Shown in pieces: positions 23,955 to 38,144 of a stretch of 64,000 nt of DNA (its first letter is position 1; the number at the start of each line of letters is the position of its first letter). The translations under genes and the position numbers were made by a program. Below the pieces are notes generated by a model. That model worked only from the letters and a program-made list of their open reading frames with translations, searched no databases and was not told where the DNA came from. This DNA comes from Oscheius onirici (Eukaryota > Nematoda > Chromadorea > Rhabditida > Rhabditidae): positions 9,486,001 through 9,550,000 of the forward strand of contig OW051473.1 of NCBI GenBank assembly GCA_932521025.1. The letters are read 5' to 3'.

Positions 23955-24524
23955 ATGATGAAAATTTCACTGCTCCTGTTCCTCGCCCTGCCGACGTACG
24001 GTCTTGTATGCTACGACAACGAAAAGGTCAGTTTATTAGGGCTGGGATTAGTACTTGAACTCAGCTTCTATATGCCGTATAGTCTCGTTATGATATCACC
24101 CTAATTACTCATATTGTAGGGTGTGTCTGAGGTATCAAACGACAGCTGGGACTATTGCGTCTTAATTCCTCAGAGCGAGACCACTGAGGCTAGAATGTTC
24201 GGAATTAGTAAGTCAGGTTCAAAGACAAGGTTCTAAGAGATCGGCTTAAGGTTCACAAGAAGATAGTGTCAACAGCTATGAGACTTCTTTCAAGACTTCG
24301 GAAAACGATCCCGTCTACAAAGTGCTTTCCGTCTGTTTGTTGGAGGTAAGAGATTACTAGATCCTCTAGACAACATAAATTTCCAGAAATATGACCTCGG
24401 TGCCGTGAATCCGAAATTTGGCAAGCCGGAGTTCTTGTTCCGCTGTATTTGCAACTACGACCGATGCAATTCTCATCAGACATTCTCGCGATACATCAGC
24501 TCTGTCCGCAGCGACAATGCCTAG
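23955..24524 (+). CDS. Secreted Ly6/uPAR-like cysteine-rich protein
   Basis: Four exons (23955-24026, 24120-24207, 24260-24345, 24387-24524) close to 127 residues. A signal peptide (ISLLLFLALPTYG) precedes the mature start VCYDNEK. The end carries the three-finger signature: CICNYDRCN, with the CN pair that closes Ly6/uPAR and related nematode modules. The number of Cys between is low, so only part of the usual disulfide set is present. No hydrophobic tail for a GPI anchor is seen, so the product is probably secreted. Polyadenylation signal aataaa at 24755-24760. The acceptor of exon 3 (ttcacaag) is weak but fits in phase. Confidence 0.82.
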
Positions 24525-25721
24525 GTTCTTCTCGCCAGACCACAACACCCCACCCACAATCAGTGTCTTCACTACTACAACCGTGTACTAACCTGCTCCA
24601 ATTCCAACCAAGTCTTGTCCTGCACGATGCGGCGACGGTGATACAGGGCTGCTTGTAGCAATAGCTCCAGTTGTTTCTGTCCTGCCACTGTCTCTTCCGT
24701 AGAGCATCCTATCCTTCTCAGCCTATTTCGGTGATACAGCGTATGTAGAAGCTGAATAAATGATTAGTTATTGTTAGCCACTATCTGTGATCATTTTGAA
24801 GTAAACAGTGAGATTTGTCAAGTTTAACTATACGACACTTAAAGAGTCCGACGCTTACGCTCTGACAGAATATTTCAAGAGAACGCAGCTGAATTTCGCA
24901 GACGCAGTGATTGGTAGTGAATTTTTAGACGGAGTCGCAGTTCGCGTTTTTATTTTGAAAAATGCCTCACCTCAGATTACGGTAGTCTTTAAGCAGTAAG
25001 AGAGGGAGAACAGAAACTATTCTTAGGAACTTTGCAGGCGTTTTTTCAGTTCTTTGAATCATAGTTGACCTGATTATTCTCTTTTTTGCTTGCTTACAGC
25101 TCAAAATGTTTAAACTACAAAAGTTCTGCTGCTCTCCCGCCAGAACTTCTACGAGCAGGTCAAGCATGTGAAACGTGGGGCCACTTTTTTTTAGAACGTC
25201 CTAGAAAAGTGAGGGAGGCCCAAAATACCCATCTTAACCGGAAGTAGCTCTCTGTCTCCCCACCCTCTGTTCCAAATAGCCTCACACCTGGCTGATTCCT
25301 CGTAATTAGAAGTTCGCGCAATTTTGTAAAGACGCATGTATAAGAACTTTGGACTATATATTACTCACATTGCACTCTTTCGGATCAGTGAAACTTCAGT
25401 ACGGGAAACTTTTTATACACACCTGGACTCTGAGATTTGCCTGACTGCGCCCTGAGTGATTCTCATTCTGTTGGGGTCGTTGATAGACTAATCACATTAT
25501 GAACTGTGTCGCGCATGTTAGAGTCCCGGGTCCGGAACTTCGTTTAGCTCAAGTGACGCCATATCAGGTAGTCCGAGCAGAGCACACTCGCGCAACATTT
25601 CAGTCTCTCGGGAGAGCGCAATGTGGCTCAGCAGACCCAGACACCGAATATTTAGAACCGCCCACCTTATTGAAAGGGCAATTAGGGTAATCTAAATAGA
25701 GTGAAGGTTCTTTTGGGCGAC
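24525..25721. other. Intergenic region with one orphan exon-like frame
   Basis: Apart from the segment at 24803-24999 nothing coding is recognised. Confidence 0.4.
24803..24999 (+). pseudogene. Orphan exon-like coding segment
   Basis: An open frame without ATG starts after gtaaacag and ends at TAA 24997-24999. The translated segment (FKRTQLNFADAVIGSEFLDG, then VAVRVFILKN and a final ITVVFKQ) has the alternating pattern of a small beta/alpha domain. No partner exons were found around it. It is probably a fragment of a larger gene family or a terminal exon whose partners I missed. Confidence 0.35.
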
Positions 25722-27205
25722 CTAATTTTGGAACGGATTGTGTCCTATATTTACCTTAAACTGCGGCGAGCAAGGAGGGTATCGCTGGCAGGCAAAGGCC
25801 ATCAAATCTCGTGAGCCGTTCGGTCGATGAAGAGGGGAGACTGTAGCTCCGTCCCTGTTAGACTCCATATCCCAGTCAAATCCATTCCTTGAAGACGGTA
25901 TGGGCAGGAGATCATCGTCACACCATTCCATCCCATTTTCACTTAACGGCTCGAGTCTAAAAGAGGCACAAAGATGAAATCAAATTAATTGGTCTGACTT
26001 GTTCAGGTCAAGGGATCCTTCCTCGCTGGATAAGTCGGCGCCTATGGCAGAGTCAAACATTGAGCGATTGTTGGAACTTAAAGTAACTTATTAATGAAGG
26101 CTAAATTAAGTCTACCTTCGTTTCGAATTGAAACTCTTTGTCATGGTACTTTCCGTCTGCGAGACTTCTAGCAATCCCTTCGAGGTTGATGGTTCCTCAG
26201 AAGCTAGAGACCAAAGACCAGTGCTGGCAGCAGCAATTCTTCGGGCATTCGACAGCCTCATGAGACTGGATCGTCGACTGATCATCGAGCCGGCTTCGGA
26301 AGCAATGTCACTGAAAAGAATCACTGTAAAATTCATAGCGAGATTAGACGGGGGTTATCTTTACACCTCCCCTACTTCATGATTTTTGAAGAAATCTAAT
26401 TTTTCTAGCTCACAATTACGTCTCCCACCTCAGTTGTAGTCAGCAAAACTGTTAATTACGAGCTCTAAAGCCGTTTTTTTTTAAATTTAAAACAAAGTTT
26501 GTGGGTTCGGAGCAAGTCTTCGCTATGATCGAAGCATTTTCAAGCTTTAAAATGTTCTGCTAAGTTTTAGAGCTTGAAAAATACTACAACTTTTTTAACA
26601 TAAGAAAGCTGGAAAATGTATGCGTGAGCGACATAATTGAGGTTTTTTTTAACGTCTCGAACTAGACTTACTCGTCCAGTACACTTCTGTACATATACTT
26701 GCTGTCCGTCATGCACTTGATCGTACAGTTCAGAACATCCTCCTCATCATGATCCGTATGCTGCTGGAAGAGATCGTCCGAGTTGTCTACAGCCGAGACA
26801 ACAGACATCATATCGTCAAAAACTGAACACAAGTCTCCTATTGAGGGAGCAGCCAGATCAGGTGGAGAGACACCGATTGGAAAAATTCTAGCTGATCTTG
26901 AGGTTGAAACCATAGTACCGGGAGCTAAACCAAGTTTTTCGGACAGATTGAATACCAACCTTCAGCAAACTCGTCGTCCCACTGTTGATTACCTTCCCAG
27001 ACAATTTGTAGAGAAGCTGATCGTGCTGACCGGACTGACGTACCGGAACCTGCTATACTTAGTGTTTTACCTGAAAGAAAACGGAATACAGAGCGACAAG
27101 AGTCTTACCCGAATTTGACCGTCTGCTTAGAACTCCTTCCCGTGACCTGGGCCTGGACCTAATTGCAAAGAGACCTCGAGAAGCGGACCGCCGAAACCTC
27201 GACAT
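25722..27205 (-). CDS. Ser/Arg-rich protein of unknown function
   Basis: Six exons (27205-27109, 27070-26993, 26924-26672, 26310-26116, 26076-25999, 25956-25722) close to 311 residues. The N-terminus is full of RRS/RSR motifs (SRFRRSASRGLF, SREGVLSRRSNSG). A middle part has FDDMMSVVSAVDNSDDLFQQ followed by DHDEEDV; then SRRSSLMRLSNARR and an acidic C-terminal part (MEWCDDDLLPIP). Many RxxS sites suggest control by phosphorylation or 14-3-3 binding; this is inference. No known domain is recognised. The exon 3 donor (ga|gtaagt) would read as a stop if not used. A tttcag 10 nt before the ATG suggests trans-splicing. The last exon may be longer if the gtaaat after QFK at 25755 is a donor. Confidence 0.72.
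26536..26650 (+). repeat. Palindromic dispersed element, full copy
   Basis: gcattttcaagctttaaaat and gttctgctaagttttagagc open the copy; a later aagctggaaaatg...gtgagc and aattgaggtttttt close it. In an intron of the Ser/Arg-rich gene. Confidence 0.6.
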
Positions 27206-27902
27206 CCGAGAGAACTGAAATCCACAACGTTTACCTCACTGTGTCACGTTAAGGCACTGTCAATTGGGCTTTTAAAATAGAACCAGCCGACTTTGTCGCC
27301 TGGTGGAATCGTACCCTTTTTCGTATCCTTACGACAGTAATCAGACTCTTTCCAAATCTTTTGCCAAGTTCAAAACTTATTTGTCTTATACATAACGTGT
27401 TATAACTTGTTACCAACGGCTTCAGATTGCTAAATCGGAAGGGGACGTGAAAACAGTGAAAAATGATTATTTTAGAGATCGAACATGGTAGCTGGATTTC
27501 TTATAAAATTTCGATAAAACAAATGCCCGCAGATTCTTATTTTGACAATGCAAAGAGGTTGAAAAGTTCGAAATACACTTCGGACGACCTTAGCATTTCA
27601 AAAAAGGGTGTAGTGCTTCACAGGTGAAAGTATCTCCAACGATCTTGTAATAGTAAAGAACAAGAATGCCTTTGTCATCAGTAGTCGGTTCAGCTTTTTA
27701 CCAAAAATCATTGAAAAAGACTCAATTTCTTTTACTCTTGTAATTTTCTTACAAGTTTTATGTTTGAAAGTGTTCTGCTGTTCTTTCCTCTTGATATTGA
27801 TAGTTTCGACTGTTTGAGAAAAAGTTTGGTAAATGGTGTTTCCTAGCGTCTTTACATTTGTGCTTTTCGTAAGGTGTCAATTCGAAAGACTCTTCGTGTG
27901 TC
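27206..27902. other. Intergenic region
   Basis: AT-rich. No gene or repeat recognised. Confidence 0.45.
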
Positions 27903-28247
27903 TCATAATGGTGGTCGTAAATCCTTGCCGTCTGGCTGTCGGCAAGTTCAATGAACAAAGACTGCAAACTCTACCTGACTACCCGCTGCACTTGAAACTC
28001 TCTCCATCCACTCGTTATCATCCTCTTCTTCCTGCTCGACTGCATCCTCGTTGGGTGCTTCCTATAAAGTATAATTCAATGAATGTCATAAACTATTGTT
28101 CACACGACCAAACACGACCCCAGGGAATGACATGGCAACTTTTGCAAGACGCTGCTCAAAGAGCTTTAGTTTAGGTGTTCCTACGAAAGGGATCTGTTTT
28201 CTCCCCGTTCCGAAGGTCTTGACCGGAAGACGGACACCTCCTGTCAT
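27903..28247 (-). CDS. Small basic/acidic protein, unidentified
   Basis: Three exons (28247-28104, 28061-27975, 27935-27903) close to 87 residues from the first in-frame ATG. The first part is basic (PVKTFGTGRKQIPFVGTPKL), the second strongly acidic (EDAVEQEEEDDNEWMERV), and the tail is short (PDGKDLRPPL). The frame is open for about 20 codons before this ATG, and an ATG further upstream (MLSKIARALIAQ, near 28340) looks like a mitochondrial presequence but does not join in phase with a standard intron. The start is therefore uncertain and a mitochondrial protein is possible. Not recognised. Confidence 0.55.
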
Positions 28248-28443
28248 AGCTTGCGAGATGGCTTTAATGACTGATACGCTGACAACTGTCACCTTACAAC
28301 TGGGCAATTAGAGCTCTGGCAATTTTGGATAACATATCCTCACAGCAAAAATAGCCACCTATAGTAGATTTTATGACCACACATAGTCTTTTTCGCGGTC
28401 GGATAAGGTCACTAACACTAGCAGATAAATCAACGTCGACATG

Positions 28444-30080
28444 TTATGGTCGGAGAGCGGCGGGTAATTGATACATGATCAGAAAGCGGAGATACTGAAA
28501 ATAACTCACGGTCTGGTTGTAGAGAAGACGGCGGTCGGCTGTTGCGAGGTGATCGACATGAGAGGCCTCGAGGAGCATGTAGACAAAACGGTTTCCCAGA
28601 TACTTTGTGCATATTCTGTAGGCGCAGTATGAGCCAACACCCGCGACGAGAAGAACACCGCTGGCTCGTGCTAAAAATGAAAGAGTTGAAATACTTTTGA
28701 AAGCTTGATTTTCCTATATTTATATTGTGCTCAGACAGCTTCATTCTTGTTTGGTATCCAAGCAGAGAAAACTTGTTCCCTCCCCAACTTTTGCTTTTAA
28801 ATTTGCTGAACATCACAGGTTGAAAATGTAACTATGAACTAGAACATTGAGGTTTTACAGTGTAGTCCCGAATCTTGAGAGAGAAAAGTAGACGCCTCAT
28901 CGCAACAACGCTATCAACACTTACTGCTTGCTACTGATTTCACAATACCCCTTGTGAACACCTTACAGTTTGCAAGGAACGTCTACAGGAGCGCCAAGAA
29001 GTCGACAAATGCCAAGAAATGTCAACTGAAATCAAGTCACACTGAGACGAATCGAAAATGTCGTGCATTACGATATAAAATCTCACTATGGTAGTTGGAT
29101 TTCCAAACAAAGTAACAGTTTTGACCAGTCAAAAGCACAGTATCAAAAATGATAGCTTATGTCAATTAGAGATACGCTCTGAAGCAGCACTCAACTGCCA
29201 TCAACCTAAAACATCCTTAATCAGCAGGCTTAGCAAGCTTTCTGACATTAACAAAAAGCTTTAGGACAATCGGCGATTCGAATATTAGCACCTCCACTTC
29301 GCCATTCATACAGCTAAAGTAAATCCATCCTTTGCCTCTACATTTTTTTGCCTCTTCGGACGACGAGGAGTCTGATGTCGAAGAGCTCTAGACAGACACA
29401 ACCGGTATGGACACAGTTGCCAATGTAGTAAATTCTTTATGCTAAATCCTGTGTTCTATTCTCAAGAAGGAAAGGGGATGAGCTTTCTTTGTTTTCTAGC
29501 CAAAAAAGCTACTAGTATTCAACTGTGCCTTATGAATTCTATCTAATAGCACTGGGCAACGGAGTCCACTGTATTCTACCCCAAAAAAGCTATTAGTAGT
29601 GAACTATGAATTCCATTCAAAAGTAGTCAACGTTCTACCCAGAAAGCTACCAGTAGTCAATTATACCCAAACTTTCTTCCCTTTTATAGTTTCCTGTCAC
29701 CTCTTCACGTCAAAAGACCCATCTCCATAAAACGAAAGTACCGTAAAATGACCCTATGAAGATAGGAGATGACAAGGTTGTCGCGCCAACGGAACGCGAA
29801 CTCTGCAAGTTTTCCGTGATCTCGCAGATATCAAACAGATCTATGTTTGCTCTTGTCGCTATCTTTAAACCACATAACTGATTTCTTTGGTCAATATGGG
29901 ACTTGCGCAATGAGCTAGCGAGTGCACAGAACGTAGATTGTTCACGCGGGAGCCGGCCAATTTGTTCTGTAGCGAGAGAGAGAAGCGCCAACACAGTGCA
30001 GCAGTCTCAGCGCAAACAGGCAACATAAAAAGAGGGTAGTCTACAGCCTTACCGGAGACAACAATACGAATCCGGACCAT
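28444..30080 (-). CDS. 79-aa membrane-associated protein, unidentified
   Basis: Three exons (30080-30053, 28670-28510, 28494-28444) close to 79 residues. It begins MVRIRIVVSARASGVLLVAG, has a single hydrophobic stretch (GVLLVAGVGSYCAY), then a loop (RRLLYNQTYLRF). Intron 1 is 1382 nt and contains a palindromic repeat copy and a tandem-repeat array; intron 2 is 15 nt as drawn, so either it is retained (15 nt keeps the frame) or the boundary differs. The family is not recognised. Size and shape fit a small organelle membrane subunit. Confidence 0.5.
28805..28858 (+). repeat. Palindromic dispersed element, half copy
   Basis: gctgaacatcacaggttgaa, then aatgta and aacattgaggttttac. In intron 1 of the 79-aa gene. 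Confidence 0.55.
29440..29690 (+). repeat. Degenerate tandem array with a gctac.agtagtcaa core
   Basis: Three to four imperfect units of about 50-65 nt share ttctacccnaaaaagctac, agtagtcaactat and gaattcta blocks. Related units occur at 46555-46775 and, more weakly, at 50100-50210. Confidence 0.5.
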
Positions 30081-31361
30081 CTTGTTCTTCTCTGAGCAAC
30101 AAACTTTGGAGAGAAACACGTGCAGAGAACGACTAAGTCGTCATCGGTAGTACGTGCGGGACAATGGAAAATGTGATAAGCAGTCAGCAAAGAACTGCCA
30201 GCCGCACGGAGAAAAGGAGAGAGAGTAACTTGACTCCCGAGCATTCCTCGAGGTTTTTTAGTCGGTCAGCAGCTTTTTGCAGAAAAAGATCATAATATTT
30301 TTTGGGAAAAGATAGATTGATGAGAAAGAGGCTAGTAGTTTTTCACTCAACCAGACAACAGGTGTCACTTCCCCCCAAACAAAACTGGCCCCGTGTCAAA
30401 AGGCCCCCACTTTTTTCATAAGCTCTTCACGCAATAGCACGGAGAAAGAAGGAGAGCACACAAAGATAGGCCTACCTTTTATGAGAGAACGGCTGCTAGT
30501 AAAGGGAGAGAATAATGAGACGACTAGATCTCGTTGACATAGATCGAGATCAAGTTCGGCTGCATGCATCTTCAGAAATTATCATCTTCTATCAGTGGAA
30601 GAGGTTAAAAGGAAGCGAGGCATAGTCGATAGTGCCGATCAGGATCAATGCCGGGGGCGGACCGGCGGCTGGCCGGGGGTGAAGGCAGTTGAAAAGAGCG
30701 CGCCTAGCGGAGAGACACAGGTCGAGTCAAATGGTAGACGTTCTCTCGCTTACAGCTGGCAGTTTAGAGGGTCTAATTGGAACTTTTTAAGGTGTTTCTT
30801 GCTTCTTTTTTTCGATTGTTCCGGAAAAATTAGCAAAAAATCAAAAGATCAAAGAAACTATATGATTCCCGTGATGCAATTCGAATTGGAATTGGCGCGA
30901 AAACTGTCTGGCTATTTGCTGGCGCTGAAAAATAGTAGCACCGTAAGGAGAGGGTACAAAAGTCTTTCGAGTGCCAGTTGCAGAGTGCAGAAAGTTTTCG
31001 AGTCAAACAAACTGCGTGATGCAAAAGATAGTATTATAAAGATGAACAAATAAACGAAGACGCCTCTATAGAAAATCAATCTTTCAACAGACGGTGCTGA
31101 ATTGAACAGTGACGAGACGATTTTCATGACTGCGTCATCTCACTTTGGAGAGAAAAAAAATAGGAGTCAATAAATATAGATTTTCAAAGATGAACAGCTC
31201 AATTAGTGAGTGAATTGAGTCAGATACTTTACTCGGAAACTCTATTTTTATTCCATTTTATGGTTCCCTTACAGAGAACATTTACTAGTATAATTTAGGA
31301 ACTTTAGTCCCCACCCCTTAACTTTGGGACTTTAGGAATCCCAAATTTATTGGTCAAAGCA

Positions 31362-31600
31362 TGCATTTTCCAGTTCAGTCATGTTCAGCAAAGATGTAGC
31401 AACTTTGCAGTACATCTTAAATCTTAAAAATGCTTTGAGCACAGTAAAAAAAAGTAACACTTTTTTCGTTTTTCACTACGAAGAAAGCATTTTCGAGCCT
31501 CTCAATGTCCTACAAAATTTTAGAGTTCGTCAAATGATATAAATTTGTTGAACATCACAAACTAGAAAATGCATGGGTAAATTGAGATACCTTCTGAAAC
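31362..31600 (+). repeat. Palindromic dispersed element, two adjacent copies
   Basis: First unit: gcattttccagttcagtcat and gttcagcaaagatgtagcaa. Second unit: gcattttcgagcctctcaat, then gttgaacatcacaaactaga and aaatgcatg with the tail aaattgag. Confidence 0.55.
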
Positions 31601-33473
31601 TTCCAAACTTTGGAAGGTGAATCAAAGACACTCAGGAATACTAGGATAATAGCAGCCAGTAAAGTATGAAAATCCGCTGTACAATTGTACAATGAGCAAA
31701 GAGATTACGCTGTTGCACCAAGAGAATCACATTTTATGACCTCCTTGTGGCTGGACTATAAAATTCAGTGCCCCGCACCTGTTTCAAGAGTCCCTCCCGG
31801 GTGTTCAGTTTCGGTCTCTTTCCGGAACTGGCCACATGACAACATAACCCCAGGATTAGCATCCCTATGTGGTTTGAAAACGTCATGATCGTCCTGGTTT
31901 CGACATTTCACACCCCCCTTATTTTGGGGAACCACTTGATGCGAACCTCATTGTTGTCACCTCTAGGACCCTCCCCGGAGAAAACGCATTCATGGCGACA
32001 AGCCGCATCTCATTTGGGGATTCTGCCCTAAAGGGCTGAAGAAGTGGACACAATCGATGCCATCCGGTGGCCTTGTTTTTGAGGAGGGGACATGTACTTC
32101 CTTCTCGCAATGGTCAGCTGCAGCAGCTTGTAAAAGTTTTGAAAGAGTGACGCGAGAGAAGATATCCATTTCAGAGAAACATAAATAACCTGAAAAACTC
32201 ACAGAAAACGGCCACTGAGCAGTCTGGAGCATCGAGAGAGACTCCCAATTGGGAGACGATTGATCTGGCAGACGGACCGACTATCCGGGCCTCTATAAAC
32301 AGAGCGGCCGGAAACGAGTGCACCGGCAGTAGCGACATCAGCCCATGCCGAAGCGCAGCAGCTCTTCTCTTCGCTCCGGCCGCGACTGAAAATGGTTGTA
32401 TAGGTTGCTGGTGTGCGATTACAGAGACACAATCGACTGAAAGCGGAGAGAGAAGGGGGAGAGACGGTCAAATTCGCTCAAGTTCACACTGCCAGCACAC
32501 GGTCAATGGCAGTCGGAGAAGAGTGGGAGCGCTTTCACAAAAAAGATGAGCAAATAGGTGGTAGCGACTGCAAGTCTGACAGAGATTACAGTGAACAACA
32601 AAGGGCTAGAAAATCAATATGGTTTTCGAAATAATTTGGAAAATTTCACTAGCTTAAAAACTACATATTTGCTAATGGCAGTCGATGATGTCCCAAAATG
32701 GTTGTCCCAAAATAACCAAAATTTGAACCAATGTTCGTTTTTCCTAGCTGTGTTTCCAACATCGATCTGTTAAAACAGTATTCAACTTTGAGAATGAAGA
32801 ACGCGCGACAACCAAATTAGGCTATGTTTGAACGGACTATATTCCTCATAATTTGAAGAGACAATTTTCAAAAAGGGTGTTTTCCGAACCAAAAAATCAG
32901 TGTAACAGCCTTATGACAGCGAGATAAAAACCGGCTTGTTTATGACCGAAAAAGTGGGAAACGTGATGGATTATCGCAATCTATTTATGCTAATATTAAA
33001 AGATTTTGAATCAATTATGTAAGAGAGAGAAGAAAGGGTGGGTTCGCATCGACCCAAGCACAGCCATTTGGGGTAGAAGCCGAGGATGTGTGGAGGGACA
33101 AAAAATGCACACCTACGCCTTGAGGACAATTCCTAAGGTGCTCTTTAAATGACGTGAAAAGAGAAAGAAATCGTTGGTCCGTAAAACGCAGTTGGTGGTC
33201 GCTGTTCCCTCTCTCCAATCCGAGAAAAAGCGAACCGGCTGTACTTTTTCAGCGGCATCTGATGCCCAGAATTGCAGACAATGGGATCGGATTACTGCTC
33301 CGGGAAACCTGGTACCCAAAAATCCGATTCGTTGCTTTAGAGACTAACAGGCAAGAAAACAATCCTTTAAATGAAAAAATATTGACCGAGGCAGGTAAAA
33401 ATCCTAGTAAACAAGCTTGAGAAAAAGCGAAGGGATTTTTGAGGAGGAAAAGTTTCGTAAAATTTTGCTCACA

Positions 33474-33572
33474 GTTACATTTTTAAGGTTTCTATTGTTC
33501 AGCAAAGTTGTAGTATCTGATGAGCTCTAAAACTTCGTAGAACTTTGCAAAGCTTGAAAGTGCTTTGCTCAA
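33474..33572 (+). repeat. Palindromic dispersed element
   Basis: gttcagcaaagttgtagtat, then gagctctaaaacttcg and aactttgcaaagcttgaaag. Confidence 0.55.
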
Positions 33573-35117
33573 GAAATCTAGGAGGAGTACACGGAAAAGG
33601 ATCCTGTCATTTCCCGCCTCGTGTTCGACTAATAGCTTGGCGATTATCCTCTCTCGCTGCAGTGTGGCTAGGCTGAGCACATTGGGAAAAAATGACGACG
33701 CTTCTTGCACACACTTATCTAGAAACCTGCCCCGAGCAAATAGCTCTAAATTTAACAAAACTTACTAATGAGGAAGTCAAAACAAGGGTCTCAGTGGTAA
33801 ATAGCCTTTTTTGAAAAAGATATTTTGGGAGAAGATTAGAAAGTCTATATGAGTTGTGTCCGGGAGAAAAGACATTTCAATCACTCCCTCGAGGATATGC
33901 GACTACTACACACGCTAAAGGCGGTGTGGGTCCAGAGATGAATGAATTCATTGCGAGCAGCAAAAGGGGCGCCATTAATGAGGATGACTCGTTTCGATTT
34001 CGACTGCACGGATGGAACAAGATTAAGTCTTTTTGTCATGTGTTCCGAGCGATTGGAAAAGGAGAAACAAACACGTAGTCGAAAATTGTGGGCAATGACT
34101 CAATAAAAGTGGCTGGGAGGAAGTTTTTCAGACACATATTTTTGACATGTTTAGAGTGCAAGCTCGGGGAACGCTTCCTTCTCTTGGGCGAAAAGATGGG
34201 CTCTGAATAGCCGCCTGAGGGCGAACGGAAAAAGCCAAGTTGCTTCTAGCCACAGCTGGGAGGCTAGACATCGATCGCACGACGTGGAATAGTACATAAC
34301 GGATGCGGAAGCACTTGTTTGTCTTTTTTAGTCGGGCCATCGCGACTACCCTCAATTCATAATTCATTTAGTCTCGTTGAGACAGGGCAATAAAATGTAA
34401 AGTTTTCGCTATTTCTGCACAAAAAAAGCCTAAAAATTTTGAGCCTAGAAATAGTAAAATGACAACGAAAACAGCTAGCGGAGGATGTAGTGTAGGTGAT
34501 ACAAAAAGTATATCCACTTTCTGGCGCGGTCGCGTGATTAAATGAACTTTCGGGGAAGGAGACGGAGATTAGTCAAGCAATTTCATGTGGGGAGAGGGTG
34601 AGAAGGAGTGTGGCGCCAAGGCTTATTAAAAAAAAGCAGCTATTGAAACCAGTTGTTCGAACCAAAAAACATAACTGTAATGGTCTGGGAAGCGGGCAGA
34701 CAGCAATTTGTGGTTATTGCTGGCGCCACAGCTTGTCTGGAAATGTAGCTCTAACCGCAGGTTGTGGAGGTAGAGAAGTTCGAGCTAAGGACTGATATTT
34801 GTCCAGAACAGAGCTTTTTCCAATGTTTCTTCCCGGTATTTCAGAAGAAGTTAAGTCGGTTTGATCGAGACTCATCCACTTATAACTGGAGAAAGAGGTA
34901 AAATCAACAGGTCACCATGTTTTTTGCCCAATCTACAAGCTAAGTTGGCATTAAGCTTGTTCAGTTTAAACAACTTAACATCTTTGGGTGAATCAAGTAT
35001 CCTGAGCTATATCTTGTCTTCCAGAAATTTCAATCTTGACTGAGAATGTCTTGTCAACTCAGAGGGTCGTTCATTCTTATATTATTATTGTCTAGCAAAT
35101 ACTTGGCGATCTTTTAA

Positions 35118-35420
35118 TCATTTTTTCAAAGTCATTCCAGATAAAACTGTTAAAAAATTGGTTTTCAAAAGAACTGCTATTATACCTACGATGAGATGTT
35201 CCCTGTCTTGTCCCGTAAGAGTCCACGCTTCACAACCATACGTTACAGCCGTAGTTATGGTTTGGTTGAACAGCGTTCTTCGTTTGGCCATAGGTATGGT
35301 GTGGTCTGTGAGCCATTTGGAATGTTGACTCCAAACCATCCAACCTATTTCCAATTGACCACTGCTTCAGGAAGAAGTTACAAACTTTTCTTGAACGAGT
35401 AAGTCTGAACCACAATTTCT
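35118..35420 (-). mobile_element. Relic of a non-LTR retrotransposon reverse transcriptase
   Basis: The minus strand reads MEIGWMVWSQHSKWLTDH, MAKRRTLFNQT and AVTYGCEAWTLTGQDREHL, which matches the stretch following the RT catalytic core of RTE/Jockey-like LINEs (usual form ...KRRLF...LTYG.ETWTLT). The upstream part continues only in another frame, so it is broken. About 100 codons remain. Confidence 0.7.
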
Positions 35421-36136
35421 GCTATCTTTGCTACTGAATACATTGCCTGCCCGACTCAAAGAATTAGTACAGGCTATGTTATTTCCTTTGAAACTAATAG
35501 GAAACATACTACCATATGATTCTGAACCCTAATCTCTCAGATCCGTGAATCCTGCAGGTGTTCGACCGTTCAACAGGATCCAGGCCATCTAGTCATGAAA
35601 ACCATTTTGTAGGCACCTGTTCCAGCCGGTGGATCATGTGTGTGCATAAATACCTCTCTCGTGCAGATTATACCGCTGCGGTGTTCCGCATTTCCATGTT
35701 CAGGTCGCGCCTCTCTCATACCCTCGAAAGGCCTCCTTGAACCGGGTTAAAAAGGCCTCGTAGAGAAAGACGGAAATGACCCTCTCTCCGGAGAATTATG
35801 TTGTGCCGTTTTTTCAGTTCCAGAAGAGATTGATCATGAGAGGAAAATGGAAGCCAAAGATTGATGACCTCTAATTTGAATAGCACAGAGACCATGCCGA
35901 TAAAATCTCGTTCCCTGACACCGACCAGATGGTTGACTGCCCTCAAAAATAAAACCCTCTGTCTCATGGCTGCCGTCTAATGCTTTTCGGAGAATGTGAC
36001 TCAGTTTTCTCTAGAAGAAGCGGCGCGACGTTTCGAAACGGATGAGTCATCGGAACATTATGGGCCTTCCATATTTATTATGCAGAAGAAGAAAAAAGAT
36101 GTCAAAAATGTTGAAAATACACGCGAGACCAATAAT
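35421..36136. other. Intergenic region downstream of actin
   Basis: An actin polyadenylation signal (aataaa on the minus strand) is at 36074-36079. The frames at 35558-35967 are not recognisable. Confidence 0.45.

Positions 36137-38144
<2,008 letters not shown>

Larger units (their letters stand above)
30081..35117. other. 5-kb region without a recognisable gene
   Basis: Frames of up to 152 codons exist but start without ATG or lack splice support and family likeness. The region is rich in GA tracts on the plus strand. At 32285-32345 a ctataaa lies 20-40 nt upstream of a GC-rich block, like a core promoter. Two palindromic repeat copies lie at 31362-31600 and one at 33474-33570. Confidence 0.4.

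Noticed and set aside
30595-31053. 152-codon plus-strand frame
   Set aside because: Begins with GTG, low-complexity basic composition, no splice or family support.
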